NCBI GenBank assembly: GCA_947165485.1
Contig: CAMVAP010000019.1
Coordinates: forward strand, 1-56,348
Length of the DNA stretch: 56,348 nt
Direction: 5' to 3'
Source of the DNA: an uncultured Prevotellaceae bacterium
GTDB taxonomy: Bacteria > Bacteroidota > Bacteroidia > Bacteroidales > Muribaculaceae
Positions 33,511-43,107 of the stretch are shown here, piece after piece; the first letter of the stretch is position 1, and every line of letters begins with the position of its first letter. Below the pieces are notes generated by a model that saw nothing but the letters and a program-made list of their open reading frames with translations, was not told the origin of the DNA and made no database searches. A program made the position numbers and the translations under genes.

Positions 33511-34566
33511 ATGAAACTTTCAGAATTTAATACCCGGATGCCCGAGGAGCTCATCGCTTCTTATCCCAGTCCCGTGCGTGACGAGTCGCGCCTGATGGTG
33601 CTTCACAAGCGCAGTAATGAGATTGAGCACCGCGTGTTCAAGGAGATTCTTGAGTATTTTGCCCCTCATGACCTGTTTGTGTTCAACGACACGCAGGTGT
33701 TCCCCGCCAAGCTCTTTGGCAACAAGGAAAAGACGGGAGCCCGCATCGAGGTGTTCCTGTTGCGCGAGCTCAACCCCAGCAACAAGCTGTGGGACGTGCT
33801 GGTCGAGCCAGCCCGCAAGATACGCATCGGCAACAAACTCTACTTTGGCCTTGACGACTCGATGGTGGCCGAGGTTATCGACAACACCACGTCGCGTGGC
33901 CGCACATTGCGTTTCCTCTATGACGGAGACCATGACCAGTTCAAGAAGGATCTGTATAACCTGGGTAATACGCCCCTGCCTTACTACATCACCCGCGACC
34001 CCGAGCCCGAGGATGCCGAGCGCTATCAGACCATCTTTGCCCGCAAGGAGGGTGCTGTCGTTGCCCCTGCTGCGGGCCTGCACTTCTCGCGTGAGCTGAT
34101 GCGCCGCATGGAGATCCGCGACATCGACCGTGACTTCATCACCATGCACATCAGCCTGGGCAGCTACCGCGACATCGACGTGGAAGACCTGACCAAGCAC
34201 CGCATGGACAGCGAGGAAATGGACGTGAGTGTTGAACTGGCCGAGAAGGTCAACGCCCTGCGTGACGGAGGCAACAAGGTGTGTGCCATCGGCACGTCGG
34301 TGCTGCGCGCCTTTGAGACCTGCGTGGGCATGAACGGCCACATCAAGCCCTATGGCGGCTGGAGCAACAAGTTCTTGTTCCCGCCCTACGAGTGCACAAC
34401 GTGTGACGCCCTGGTGACCAATTTCCACATGCCTTACTCCATCATGCTGATGGCTCAGGCCTCCTTTGGCGGCTACGAGCAGACGATGAACGCCTACAAG
34501 GTCGCCATCGAGGAGAAATACCGCTTCGGTGCCTACGGCGACGCCATGCTCATCATCAACGACTAA
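33511..34566 (+). CDS. queA: S-adenosylmethionine:tRNA ribosyltransferase-isomerase
   Basis: QueA transfers and isomerises the ribosyl moiety of SAM onto the 7-aminomethyl-7-deazaguanine of tRNA, giving epoxyqueuosine at the wobble position. Family landmarks include LPEELIASYPSPVRDESRLMV-like N-terminus (here MPEELIASYP), LFVFNDTQVFPAKLFG, VAPAAGLHFSRELM and FHMPYSIMLMAQASFGG. Length 351 is typical. It ends the run that starts at DUF3098 and is followed by a strong terminator. Confidence 0.96.
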   Translation: MKLSEFNTRMPEELIASYPSPVRDESRLMVLHKRSNEIEHRVFKEILEYFAPHDLFVFNDTQVFPAKLFGNKEKTGARIEVFLLRELNPSNKLWDVLVEPARKIRIGNKLYFGLDDSMVAEVIDNTTSRGRTLRFLYDGDHDQFKKDLYNLGNTPLPYYITRDPEPEDAERYQTIFARKEGAVVAPAAGLHFSRELMRRMEIRDIDRDFITMHISLGSYRDIDVEDLTKHRMDSEEMDVSVELAEKVNALRDGGNKVCAIGTSVLRAFETCVGMNGHIKPYGGWSNKFLFPPYECTTCDALVTNFHMPYSIMLMAQASFGGYEQTMNAYKVAIEEKYRFGAYGDAMLIIND

Positions 34567-34590
34567 CATTCTCCCCACTAGAGGGTTTAG

Positions 34591-34636
34591 AAGACAAGAA
34601 GGACGGTTTTATATGTCTTTCTTGTCTTTCTTTTTT
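34591..34636 (+). terminator. queA terminator
   Basis: A 14-bp stem, AAGACAAGAAGGAC (34591-34604) with GTCTTTCTTGTCTT (34615-34628) including one G-T pair, is followed by a T-rich tract with eight T. Confidence 0.85.
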
Positions 34637-34803
34637 TTGATAAAGGGAAAACAATGAGTACAACTAATACTATGGCATACGCACTCGTTATCTGAAGGCA
34701 AAAAAGGTTATTTTTTATTATTTTTATGGTGTTTCTTGTTTTCCTTTTTTTGAAGGGGTGGGGGAAAATTGTTGTAGATGATGGGAAAACTGGAAATTTT
34801 TAG

Positions 34804-34811
34804 TATCTTTG
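34804..34811 (+). promoter_or_regulatory. -7 element of the fumarate reductase operon
   Basis: TATCTTTG fits TAnnTTTG, 63 bases before the cytochrome b gene. The -33 element is not obvious. Confidence 0.5.
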
Positions 34812-34874
34812 CGGGATATTTGAGCGATATAGAAATTTAACAATTCAATTAATAACTAAAAAATCAACAATTTT

Positions 34875-35531
34875 ATGTGGTTAACTAATTCATCTGTAGG
34901 ACGCAAGGTGGTGATGTCGGTAACCGGCCTCTTCCTTGTCCTATTCGTCACATTCCATGCGCTGATGAACGCCGTGGCCCTCATCTCGTTTGAGGCCTAT
35001 GACGCGATTTGCGAGTTCCTCGGTGCCAACTGGTATGCCGTGCTGGGCACATTGATCCTGGCTGGCGGTTTCGCAATTCACATCATCTTTGCGTTCATCC
35101 TCACGTTCCAGAACCGCAAGGCACGTGGCAATAACCGCTATGCTGTTAATGCCCGTCCCAAGAACGTCGAGTGGGCTTCTCAGAACATGCTCGTTCTGGG
35201 TATCATCGTTTTAGGTGTCATGGTGCTGCACCTGACTCAGTTCTGGGCCAAGATGCAGTTGCCCGAGCTGATGGGTGAGCACGTGATGAACGGCACTTTC
35301 TACCTGCGCGCTACCTTCAGCCAGCTGTGGGTACTGCCCGTTTACCTCATCTGGTTCGCTGCCCTGTGGTTCCACATCAGCCACGGTTTCTGGAGCGCAT
35401 TCCAGACTCTGGGTACTGCCAATGACAAGTGGATTACCCGCTGGCAGTGCATCTCCAAGTGGTGGGCAAGCATCGTGTTTATCCTGTTTGCTGTAGAGGC
35501 TTGCTACTTCACCTGGTTCTTTGCCCTCTAA
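34875..35531 (+). CDS. frdC: Succinate dehydrogenase/fumarate reductase cytochrome b subunit
   Basis: This is the integral membrane dihaem cytochrome b subunit that links the fumarate reductase head to the menaquinone pool. The 218-residue protein has five predicted helices (near 14-38, 55-82, 105-128, 155-180 and 195-218). Histidines suited to haem binding are in TFHALMN, AIHIIFA, VLHLTQF and WFHISHGFW. It belongs to the Bacteroides/Wolinella type. It is the first of three genes, followed by the flavoprotein after 36 bases. Confidence 0.93.
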   Translation: MWLTNSSVGRKVVMSVTGLFLVLFVTFHALMNAVALISFEAYDAICEFLGANWYAVLGTLILAGGFAIHIIFAFILTFQNRKARGNNRYAVNARPKNVEWASQNMLVLGIIVLGVMVLHLTQFWAKMQLPELMGEHVMNGTFYLRATFSQLWVLPVYLIWFAALWFHISHGFWSAFQTLGTANDKWITRWQCISKWWASIVFILFAVEACYFTWFFAL

Positions 35532-35567
35532 TCGCTGAGTATTAACCCTTTAAAATTTGTAACACAA

Positions 35568-37568
35568 ATGGAAGAAAACAAAATGAACGCTCAGCCCATC
35601 GATTCCAAGATTCCCGAGGGACCCATCGCTGAGAAATGGACCAACTATAAGGCTCACCAGAAACTCGTCAACCCCGCTAACAAGCGCAAACTCGACATTA
35701 TCGTCGTGGGTACCGGTCTGGCCGGCGCATCTGCCGCTGCCACGCTGGGCGAGATGGGCTTTAACGTATTGAACTTCTGCATCCAGGATTCTCCCCGCCG
35801 CGCTCACTCGATCGCAGCCCAGGGTGGTATCAATGCAGCCAAGAACTATCAGAACGACGGTGACTCGGTTTACCGCTTGTTCTACGACACCGTCAAGGGT
35901 GGTGACTACCGTGCCCGCGAGGCCAACGTTTACCGCCTGGCCGAGGTGTCGAACAATATCATCGACCAGTGCGTGGCACAGGGTGTCCCCTTCGCCCGTG
36001 AGTATGGTGGCCTGCTGGCCAACCGCTCGTTTGGTGGCGCTCAGGTGAGCCGCACGTTCTACGCCAAGGGTCAGACTGGCCAACAGCTGCTGCTCGGTGC
36101 TTACTCCAGCCTCAACCGCATGATCCATGCCGGTAAGGTCAAGAGCTACAACCGCTATGAGATGCACGACGTGGTCATCATCGATGGCCGTGCCCGCGGT
36201 ATCATCGCCAAGAACCTGGTGACCGGTAAGCTGGAGCGCTTTGCCGCCCACGCTGTGGTGATCGCCACTGGTGGTTATGGTAACACCTACTTCTTGAGCA
36301 CCAACGCTATGGGCTGCAACTGCTCGGCTGCCATGGCTTGCTATCGCCACGGTGCTTACTTTGCTAACCCCGCCTATGTGCAGATTCACCCCACCTGTAT
36401 CCCCGTGCACGGTGACAAGCAGTCCAAGCTGACGCTGATGAGTGAGTCGCTGCGTAACGATGGCCGCATCTGGGTGCCCAAGAACATCGAGGATGCCAAG
36501 AAGTTGCAGGCTGGCCAGATCAAGGGTAGTGACATTCCCGAGGAGGAGCGTGACTACTACCTGGAGCGCAGGTATCCCGCCTTCGGTAACCTGGTTCCCC
36601 GCGACGTGGCTAGCCGCGCTGCCAAGGAGCGTTGCGACAAGGGTTATGGCGTGAACAACACCGGCAAGGCCGTGTTCCTCGACTTCAGCGAGGCCATCAA
36701 CCGCCTGGGCATTGACGTGATCCGTCAGCGCTACGGCAACCTGTTTGACATGTATGAGGAGATCACCGACGTGAATCCTGGCGAGCTCGCCAACGAGATC
36801 AACGGCGTGAAGTATTACAACCCCATGATGATTTATCCCGCTATCCACTACACAATGGGCGGTATCTGGGTTGACTATGAGTTGCAGACCAGCATCAAGG
36901 GTCTGTTCGCTATCGGTGAGTGCAACTTCAGTGACCACGGTGCAAACCGCCTGGGTGCTTCGGCGCTGATGCAGGGTCTGGCCGACGGTTACTTCGTGCT
37001 GCCTTACACCATCCAGAACTACCTGAGCGACCAGATCACCGTTCCTCACTTCTCAACCGACAGCAAGGAGTTTGACGAGGCCGAGAAGCGCGTGCAGAAG
37101 AACCTCGATGACCTGATGAGCATCAAGGGTAAGCGCTCGGTGGACAGCATCCACAAGGAGCTGGGTAACGTGATGTGGGAATATGTGGGCATGGCTCGCA
37201 CCAAGGAGAGCCTTGAGACTGCGTTGAAGAAACTCAAGGAGCTGCGCAAGGAGTTTGAGACCAACCTGTTTATCCCCGGCACCCAGGAGGGCATGAACAT
37301 CGAGCTCGACAAGGCATTCCGCCTGCGTGACTTCATCACCATGGGCGAGCTGATCGCCTATGACGCACTGAACCGTCACGAGAGCTGCGGTGGCCACTTC
37401 CGCGAGGAGCATCAGACCGAGGAGGGCGAGGCCAAGCGTGACGACGAGAACTTCTTCTACGTCGCCTGCTGGAAGTATAACGGCAACGATGAGACCGCTC
37501 CCACGCTCATCAAGGAGCCCCTCCACTACGAGGCCATTAAGGTCCAGACGCGTAACTATAAGTCATAA
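35568..37568 (+). CDS. frdA: Fumarate reductase/succinate dehydrogenase flavoprotein subunit
   Basis: This catalytic subunit with covalent FAD interconverts fumarate and succinate; in anaerobic Bacteroidales it reduces fumarate as the terminal step of respiration. The FAD-binding motif [20 protein letters not shown] (about 44-63) is followed by [16 protein letters not shown], where the histidine is the flavin attachment site. HPTCIP and [23 protein letters not shown] follow, and the capping and helical domains end the protein. Length 666 matches the non-classical Bacteroidota type. It lies between frdC and frdB. Confidence 0.96.
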   Translation: MEENKMNAQPIDSKIPEGPIAEKWTNYKAHQKLVNPANKRKLDIIVVGTGLAGASAAATLGEMGFNVLNFCIQDSPRRAHSIAAQGGINAAKNYQNDGDSVYRLFYDTVKGGDYRAREANVYRLAEVSNNIIDQCVAQGVPFAREYGGLLANRSFGGAQVSRTFYAKGQTGQQLLLGAYSSLNRMIHAGKVKSYNRYEMHDVVIIDGRARGIIAKNLVTGKLERFAAHAVVIATGGYGNTYFLSTNAMGCNCSAAMACYRHGAYFANPAYVQIHPTCIPVHGDKQSKLTLMSESLRNDGRIWVPKNIEDAKKLQAGQIKGSDIPEEERDYYLERRYPAFGNLVPRDVASRAAKERCDKGYGVNNTGKAVFLDFSEAINRLGIDVIRQRYGNLFDMYEEITDVNPGELANEINGVKYYNPMMIYPAIHYTMGGIWVDYELQTSIKGLFAIGECNFSDHGANRLGASALMQGLADGYFVLPYTIQNYLSDQITVPHFSTDSKEFDEAEKRVQKNLDDLMSIKGKRSVDSIHKELGNVMWEYVGMARTKESLETALKKLKELRKEFETNLFIPGTQEGMNIELDKAFRLRDFITMGELIAYDALNRHESCGGHFREEHQTEEGEAKRDDENFFYVACWKYNGNDETAPTLIKEPLHYEAIKVQTRNYKS

Positions 37569-37599
37569 TCAACCACCTTTTTAAAATTCATCGAATACA

Positions 37600-38355
37600 A
37601 TGGAAACAAATATAAGTTTCAAACTTAAGGTTTGGCGTCAGGCCAACGCTCATGCCAAGGGCCGCTTTGAGACCTACGAGATGCGCGACATTCCCACCGA
37701 CACCTCTTTCCTGGAGATGATGGACATCCTCAACGAGCAACTCATCGAGAAGGGTGAGGAGCCTGTAACCTTTGACCACGACTGCCGCGAAGGCATCTGC
37801 GGCATGTGCTCGCTCTATGTGAACGGTCACCCCCACGGTCCCGCCACGGGAGCTACCACTTGCCAGCTGTACATGCGCCGCTTCAAGGATGGTGACACCA
37901 TCACCGTTGAGCCCTGGCGCTCGGCTGCTTTCCCCGTGATCAAGGACTTGATGGTCAACCGCAATGCCTTTGACCAGATCCAGCAGGCTGGTGGCTACGT
38001 GAGCTTCCAGACCGGTGGCGCGCAGGATGCCAACGCTATCCCCATCAGCAAGGAAGCCGCCGACGAGGCTATGGACAGCGCAACCTGTATCGGTTGCGGT
38101 GCCTGTGTGGCTGCCTGCAAGAATGGTTCGGCCATGCTGTTCCTCAGCGCCAAGGTGAGCCAGTTTGCACTGCTGCCTCAGGGCCGTGCCGAGGCCAAGC
38201 GTCGTGTGAAGGCCATGCTTGCCAAGATGGACGAGCTGGGCTTCGGTAACTGCACCAACACGGGTGCCTGTGCCGCCGAGTGCCCCAAGAACATCAAGCT
38301 GAGCAACATCGCCCGCTTGAACCGCGAGTTCCTGTGCGCCAAGTGCAGTGACTAA
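37600..38355 (+). CDS. frdB: Fumarate reductase/succinate dehydrogenase iron-sulphur subunit
   Basis: This subunit carries electrons between cytochrome b and the flavoprotein. The N-terminal 2Fe-2S domain has [15 protein letters not shown] (about 64-78) and a later cysteine near ATTCQLYM. The C-terminal domain has [13 protein letters not shown] (about 165-177) and [15 protein letters not shown] for the 3Fe-4S and 4Fe-4S clusters. Length 251 is typical. It ends the operon and is followed by a long hairpin. Confidence 0.96.
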   Translation: METNISFKLKVWRQANAHAKGRFETYEMRDIPTDTSFLEMMDILNEQLIEKGEEPVTFDHDCREGICGMCSLYVNGHPHGPATGATTCQLYMRRFKDGDTITVEPWRSAAFPVIKDLMVNRNAFDQIQQAGGYVSFQTGGAQDANAIPISKEAADEAMDSATCIGCGACVAACKNGSAMLFLSAKVSQFALLPQGRAEAKRRVKAMLAKMDELGFGNCTNTGACAAECPKNIKLSNIARLNREFLCAKCSD

Positions 38356-38385
38356 TTTTCGCGATTAGAGATACTCTAAAAATAC

Positions 38386-38425
38386 CACATGCCGCAGGAG
38401 AGCATTGCTTCACCTGCGGCATGTG
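38386..38425. terminator. Bidirectional terminator between frdB and the EamA gene
   Basis: A perfect 13-bp stem (CACATGCCGCAGG at 38386-38398, CCTGCGGCATGTG at 38413-38425) lies between convergent genes. On the minus strand it is followed by GGTATTTTTAG. Confidence 0.8.
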
Positions 38426-38486
38426 ATTATTTATTATAGGGGGCAAAAACTCCAATGAATGGGGCGGGTGGGGATGTGCCGGGCGA

Positions 38487-39395
38487 CTAGTTGTGGCTGC
38501 GTGTAACGAGCCACACGCCCGTGAAGATGAGGGCGGCTGCCAGAGCATGCATCCACTGTGGCGTGGCCAGACCCATCACCATGCTGGCGACGACGGCAAC
38601 AAAGGGCTGCACGTAGTTATAAACGCTCACTGTGGTGGGCAAGAGGCGGCGCTGGGCATATACCACCAGCAGAAAGGTGAAGAAAGTCGCCCCGGCTACG
38701 ATATATACTATCTCGGATGCAGTGCGCAGGCTCATCGCTGGCCAGTCAATCTGCATGATGTGGCTGCCGACGAGGGGCAGGATCATCAGGCTGGCAAAGG
38801 TAAACGTCCACTTGTTGAACGTGAAGGCGTCATACTTGCGTATCACGCGCGCATAGTGGGTCAGGTAGAAGGCGTAGCCCACTTGCGAGATCAGGATGAG
38901 AATGTCGCCACGGTAGTCGGTGGGCCGGCCATCGCCAGCCGTGGTGCGTGTGATGAGCAGGATGGCACCGGTAAAGCCCATGATGATACCCAGTGCCCGC
39001 CGTGGCGTGATGCGCTCATGGAGCAGGATCGACGACAGGATAAGGGTGAAAATGGGCATTGTGGTCAACTCGATGGTGGCATTGATGGGCGAGGTGAAAC
39101 TCAGGCCCACGATATAGCCGCCCTGGGCCAGAGCAAAGCCAAAGAAGCCCGCTCCCGCTATCTTGAGGAAGTCTCGCGGTTCAACGTGCTGTTGAGGCAC
39201 GATCAAGGAGCCTAGCCAAAAGAGCAGGGCCGCACCGATGACCCTGAAGGCCACCAGTTGTGGGCCCGTGATGCCGCCACAGGTGAGGACATCCTTGGAG
39301 AAGGTTGCCATCAACCCAAACAGCACCATGGCCAGCAGCATCGCGCCGTGAGCCCTCCAGTCCTTGTGTGATGAGGTGTTGTTGTCGGTAGTCAT
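38487..39395 (-). CDS. EamA-type (DMT superfamily) transporter
   Basis: This 302-residue inner-membrane protein has about ten hydrophobic helices arranged as two EamA repeats. The N-terminal repeat starts DWRAHGAMLLAMVLFGLMATFSKDVL, and the second begins near GDILILISQVGYAFYLTHYA. The motif LTTMPIFTLILSSILLHERITPRRALGIIMGFTGAILLI closes the first repeat, and YVQPFVAVVASMVMG lies in the second. The substrate is unknown; family members export amino acids or other metabolites. It is a single gene with a consensus promoter and a shared terminator. Confidence 0.9.
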   Translation of the reverse strand: MTTDNNTSSHKDWRAHGAMLLAMVLFGLMATFSKDVLTCGGITGPQLVAFRVIGAALLFWLGSLIVPQQHVEPRDFLKIAGAGFFGFALAQGGYIVGLSFTSPINATIELTTMPIFTLILSSILLHERITPRRALGIIMGFTGAILLITRTTAGDGRPTDYRGDILILISQVGYAFYLTHYARVIRKYDAFTFNKWTFTFASLMILPLVGSHIMQIDWPAMSLRTASEIVYIVAGATFFTFLLVVYAQRRLLPTTVSVYNYVQPFVAVVASMVMGLATPQWMHALAAALIFTGVWLVTRSHN

Positions 39396-39414
39396 GTTAG
39401 TTTTTTTGTGGCTG

Positions 39415-39446
39415 CAAAATTACAACATTTGCCCGCAATGGCCAAA
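39415..39446 (-). promoter_or_regulatory. Promoter of the EamA transporter
   Basis: The minus strand shows TTTG (39446-39443), a 20-base spacer and TAATTTTG (39422-39415), a full Bacteroidota promoter match about 20 bases before the start codon. Confidence 0.65.
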
Positions 39447-39512
39447 TCGCAAATGCATGGGAAAAAATTGAACTTTTAGTCGATTGATGCGTATGGATGT
39501 GAGAATTATGAT

Positions 39513-39520
39513 TAACTTTG
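39513..39520 (+). promoter_or_regulatory. -7 element of the small lipoprotein gene
   Basis: TAACTTTG fits TAnnTTTG, 18 bases before the first possible ATG (39539) and 30 before the second (39551). The very short leader to the first ATG slightly favours the second. Confidence 0.5.
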
Positions 39521-39538
39521 TCAATTGGTTGATTAAAT

Positions 39539-40021
39539 ATGAATAACGCTATGAAACATTCAGTTCATCTCAAGAGCCGCATTTTGCTATTCATGCTACT
39601 GTTGAGTGGCGTGTTGGGTACGACGTCATGTGGAAATAGTGAGCCCGACTGGCTTATCGGTTATTACATGTCCATCAGTTCCCAAGTGAGGTTGACCCTG
39701 TCTGAAGAAGACGAGAACCAGGGCACTTCTTCGAGCATGACGGTCGATGTCTTGTCCACCACGGTGAGGCATCTGAGGTCAGCTTTACAGGAGGCTTATC
39801 CGCATGATACCCGTACGGGCGACGATGCAGCAGTCATTGCTGCATGTGACAACATTTATATGGCCTATAAGAAGGCCTATGCCAGCAAGGAGGGTCACAC
39901 CGTGTGTGTCATCAATCTCTATCGTTCCAGGAAAGATGGCGATAAAGTGGTGGATAGCACACCGCTCAAGACCTACACCTTTGGTGCCTTGCCCCAAGAC
40001 ACAACGTCAATAAGCAATTGA
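39539..40021 (+). CDS. Small lipoprotein of unknown function
   Basis: This protein of up to 160 residues has a lipoprotein signal: a basic start, the hydrophobic stretch ILLFMLLLSGVLG and the lipobox LGTTSC (cysteine about 32). The mature part begins GNSEPDWLIGYYMSI and ends LKTYTFGALPQDT, with no recognised domain. Translation may begin at MKHS (39551) instead of MNNA. It has its own -7 element and a very strong terminator. The function is unknown. Confidence 0.75.
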   Translation: MNNAMKHSVHLKSRILLFMLLLSGVLGTTSCGNSEPDWLIGYYMSISSQVRLTLSEEDENQGTSSSMTVDVLSTTVRHLRSALQEAYPHDTRTGDDAAVIAACDNIYMAYKKAYASKEGHTVCVINLYRSRKDGDKVVDSTPLKTYTFGALPQDTTSISN

Positions 40022-40040
40022 TGTCCCCCATAGGGTTGAA

Positions 40041-40083
40041 AAACGAGACGACCGGCAGCCATGATGTGCCGGTCGTCTCGTTT
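40041..40083. terminator. Strong bidirectional terminator
   Basis: A 17-bp perfect stem (40041-40057 with 40067-40083) with a 9-base loop lies between the convergent lipoprotein and CoA-transferase genes. Its ends are A-rich and T-rich. Confidence 0.88.
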
Positions 40084-40105
40084 ATTGTGTCGATGAAGTG
40101 TGTGG

Positions 40106-41605
40106 TTACTTCATGAACTTGGCGAAGTCGGTCTTGCGCATGTCACCGTCGTGCAGCAGGGTGCTGTGGAAGGCAAGAGCGATGTCGGGGTGCATCATCA
40201 CATGACCCTTCTTGGCGAGGTTGAGGTACTCACGCAGCAAGGGACGGTAAATGGGATGAGCAGCCTTCTCGATGATCTCGTGAGCGCTCTGCAGGGGATC
40301 CTTGCCGCGCAGGTCGGCGATACCCTGGTCGGTGATGATGATATCTACCGAGTGGGGGTTGTGGTCGGGATAGGAAACCATGGGCACGATAGTGCTGATG
40401 CAGTCGTCCTTCTTGATCGAGGGGCACAGGAAGATGCTGATGTAGGCATTGCGGGTGAAGTCGCCCGAGCCGCCCACACCGTTCATCAGACGTGTGCCGC
40501 TCACGTGTGTCGAGTTGATGTGGCCATAGATGTCGGCCTCGATAGCGGTGTTCATCGTGATGACACCCAGACGGCGAACCACTTCGGGGTTGTTGCTGAT
40601 CTCGCTGGGGCGCATGAGCACTTTGTTATGCAGGGCCTCACCCTTCTCAAAGAACTCACTCATGGCCTGGGCCGAGAAGGTCATGGAGCAGGTGCTGGCA
40701 AAGGTGCACTTGCCGCTCTCGAGCAATTCGAGCACGCTGTCCTGAATCACCTCGGTGTACATCTCGAACGGGGGAATCTCATCGCTCTTGTCCAGGGCGT
40801 CGAGCACGGCATTGGCGATATTGCCCACACCACTCTGCAGGGGCAGGAACTCCTTGGGGATGCGGCCTGCCTTCAACTCGTTGACCAGGAATGCGCACAC
40901 GTTGTGGCCGATGGCGGCTGTCACGTCGTCAACAGGGGTGAAAGCACCCTCCTTGCTGATGGGCAGCGAGGTCTTGACAACGCCCAGCACCTTCTTGGGG
41001 TCAACATGGGCAGTGGGGGAGCCCACGCGGTCGTGAGGCGTGTAGATGGGGATCTCGCGGCGGTAAGGCGGGTCAAAGGGGGTGTAAACATCGTGCATAC
41101 CGCGCACGGTCTCGGGAATCTGGTCGTTGAGTTCGACAATCACCTTGTCGGCCACCTTGAGCCAGGTAGCGGTGTTGCCCATCGAGGTGCCCAAGACGAT
41201 TTCACCATCGTCGGTAATGCTTTGTGCTTCAACGATAGCGACATCCATCTTGCCATAGAATCCATAGCGGAATTCCTGTGCCAGCTCGCTCAAGTGGCGG
41301 TCGTTATAGTGAATGGCATTGGCATTGATGGCCTTGCGCATATCGGGATGTGACTGATAGGGGGTGCGGAAGTTGAGCGCATCGGCGCGTGTCAACTCGC
41401 CATCGATGTGGTCGCTGGTCGAGGCGCCACTGAAGAGGTTGATCTTGAATTCACGACCTGCCTCATGCTCGCGCTTGGCGCGCTCGGCGATGGCAACAGG
41501 CACTGCTTGAGGACAACCGGGTGAAGTAAAACCCGAAACACCCACGGTGAAGCCATTTTGTACAAATTCGGCGGCTTCCTCAGCCGAAAGAATCGGATAA
41601 ATCAT
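40106..41605 (-). CDS. Acetyl-CoA hydrolase/transferase family (succinate/propionate CoA transferase type)
   Basis: This 499-residue class I CoA transferase moves CoA between acetate, succinate or propionate. Landmarks include the N-terminal VGVSGFTSPGCPQAVPVAIAERA, the middle GVGNIANAVLDAL, and NGVGGSGDFTRNAYISIF followed by the CoA-binding region PMVSYPDHNPHSVDIIITDQGIADLRG. In succinate- and propionate-producing Bacteroidales this family makes propionate or acetate from the CoA ester; which substrate pair is used here cannot be read from sequence. Its start codon is directly preceded by a 13-unit heptad repeat. The fumarate reductase genes lie 2 kb away. Confidence 0.9.
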   Translation of the reverse strand: MIYPILSAEEAAEFVQNGFTVGVSGFTSPGCPQAVPVAIAERAKREHEAGREFKINLFSGASTSDHIDGELTRADALNFRTPYQSHPDMRKAINANAIHYNDRHLSELAQEFRYGFYGKMDVAIVEAQSITDDGEIVLGTSMGNTATWLKVADKVIVELNDQIPETVRGMHDVYTPFDPPYRREIPIYTPHDRVGSPTAHVDPKKVLGVVKTSLPISKEGAFTPVDDVTAAIGHNVCAFLVNELKAGRIPKEFLPLQSGVGNIANAVLDALDKSDEIPPFEMYTEVIQDSVLELLESGKCTFASTCSMTFSAQAMSEFFEKGEALHNKVLMRPSEISNNPEVVRRLGVITMNTAIEADIYGHINSTHVSGTRLMNGVGGSGDFTRNAYISIFLCPSIKKDDCISTIVPMVSYPDHNPHSVDIIITDQGIADLRGKDPLQSAHEIIEKAAHPIYRPLLREYLNLAKKGHVMMHPDIALAFHSTLLHDGDMRKTDFAKFMK

Positions 41606-41696
41606 TTTAGTTTTTAGTTTCTAGTTTTTAGTTTCTAGTTTCTAGTCCTTAGTATCTAGTCCCTAGTTTCTAGTTTTTTTAGTTTATAGTTGTTAG
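41606..41696 (-). repeat. ACTAAAA/ACTAGAA heptad tract ahead of the CoA transferase
   Basis: Thirteen TAG triplets (plus strand) at 7-base spacing, with one 9-base step, run from 41608 to 41694 and fill the whole gap to pgi. On the coding strand this reads as ACTAGAA/ACTAAAA units ending at the ATG. The last unit overlaps the pgi stop codon. Confidence 0.9.
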
Positions 41697-43012
41697 GATT
41701 TGAGTCGTGCTTTGATCTGGGCTGTGGCCTCCTCGTGGCCCGGCTTCTCGAGCAGGGCAAACATGTTCTTCTTGTAGGCCTCGACACCAGGCTGGTTAAA
41801 CGGATTGACCCCCAGCATGTAACCGCTCACGCCGCACGCCTTCTCAAAGAAGTAAATCAGCTGACCGATGTAGCGCTCGGTCACGGCGGGAATGGTGATG
41901 AGCAGGTTGGGTACACCACCGTCCACGTGTGCCAGGCGGGTGCCCAGTTCGGCCATCTTGTTCACATAGTCCACATTCTTGCCGGCAATGTAGTTGAGCC
42001 CGTCCAGATCGGCATCATCGCTTGGGATGATGATCTCGTGCTGCTGGTCTCCCACGCTGAGCACCGTCTCAAAGATGGTGCGCTCACCGTCCTGAATCAT
42101 TTGTCCCATGCTGTGAAGGTCGGTGGTGAGGTCCACGCTAGCGGGGAAGATTCCCTTGTGGTCCTTGCCCTCACTCTCGCCGTAGAGCTGTTTCCACCAC
42201 TCGGCTAGGAAGTGCAGGCGGGGGGTGAAGTTGGCGAGGATTTCGATCTTCTTGCCATCCTGATAGAGTGCATTGCGGGCGATGGCATAGTTGAGCACCT
42301 GCTCGTCGCCGTCCTGTTCCATCTCGACAGCACCGGCTACGAGGGCGCGGATGTCAAATCCAGCCACTGCGATGGGCAGCAGGCCCACGGGGGTGAGCAC
42401 CGAGAAACGTCCTCCCACGTCGTCGGGGATGACATAGGTGTCGTAACCCTCTTGTGTCGCCAGGACGCGCAGGGCGCCACGGTGAGCATCGGTCACTGCA
42501 ATGATGTTGCGCTGCGCAAATTCCTTACCTTCCTGTTTCTCGAGCATTTCCTTGAACAGGCGGAAGGCGATGGCGGGCTCGGTCGTTGTGCCCGACTTGG
42601 AGATGACAATGATGCCGAACTTGTGTCCGCGCACCAGATCCATCAGGTCATAGAGATAGTCCTCACCGATGTTGTTGCCGGCAAAGACCACCTTGGGGCC
42701 GCCATTGTTCTTGTAGGCGGCGAAATGGTCGCTCAGGGCCTCAATCACGGCCTTGGCACCCAGATAGCTGCCACCAATGCCGATAGTGATGACATACTCG
42801 CACTGCTGGCGCAGTTGCGCTGCACTCTTCTCGATAGCCAGCAATTGGGACTCGTCGATGCTGCTGGGCAGGTGAAGCCATCCCAGGAAGTCGTTACCCT
42901 CGCCCGAGCCGCTTTCCAGCGTTTGCTGGGCGGCGAGAGCGGCATTGCGCAAGGATTGTGCCTCAATCCCTTGAAGGGCATACTGGCTGATAACTTGAAT
43001 CTTCTCGCTCAT
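41693..43012 (-). CDS. pgi: Glucose-6-phosphate isomerase
   Basis: This cytoplasmic glycolytic enzyme interconverts glucose-6-phosphate and fructose-6-phosphate. The sugar isomerase (SIS) signatures are present: [19 protein letters not shown] (about 76-94), [20 protein letters not shown] (about 136-155) and [15 protein letters not shown] near the end. At 439 residues it is the short bacterial type. It lies upstream of the CoA transferase on the same strand with the heptad tract between, so the two may be cotranscribed. Confidence 0.95.
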   Translation of the reverse strand: MSEKIQVISQYALQGIEAQSLRNAALAAQQTLESGSGEGNDFLGWLHLPSSIDESQLLAIEKSAAQLRQQCEYVITIGIGGSYLGAKAVIEALSDHFAAYKNNGGPKVVFAGNNIGEDYLYDLMDLVRGHKFGIIVISKSGTTTEPAIAFRLFKEMLEKQEGKEFAQRNIIAVTDAHRGALRVLATQEGYDTYVIPDDVGGRFSVLTPVGLLPIAVAGFDIRALVAGAVEMEQDGDEQVLNYAIARNALYQDGKKIEILANFTPRLHFLAEWWKQLYGESEGKDHKGIFPASVDLTTDLHSMGQMIQDGERTIFETVLSVGDQQHEIIIPSDDADLDGLNYIAGKNVDYVNKMAELGTRLAHVDGGVPNLLITIPAVTERYIGQLIYFFEKACGVSGYMLGVNPFNQPGVEAYKKNMFALLEKPGHEEATAQIKARLKS

Positions 43013-43059
43013 AATTAGTATCGTTTTTATTTTTTCTGGATTCTGATCCTATTGTTGGG

Positions 43060-43079
43060 GTCGTGACGGCAGTCACGAC
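43060..43079. repeat. Perfect hairpin in the pgi leader
   Basis: GTCGTGAC (43060-43067) and GTCACGAC (43072-43079) form a perfect 8-bp stem with a GGCA tetraloop between the GNAT-like gene and pgi. No T tract follows on either strand, so it is not a clear terminator. It might be an mRNA-stability element. Confidence 0.5.
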
Positions 43080-43107
43080 ATGGATAAACGCTGCCAGGAA
43101 ATCGGTT

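Larger units (their letters stand above)
34567..34874. other. Intergenic region between queA and fumarate reductase
   Basis: This 308-base A/T-rich gap holds the queA terminator and the predicted frd promoter. I see no further gene or RNA in it. Confidence 0.7.
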
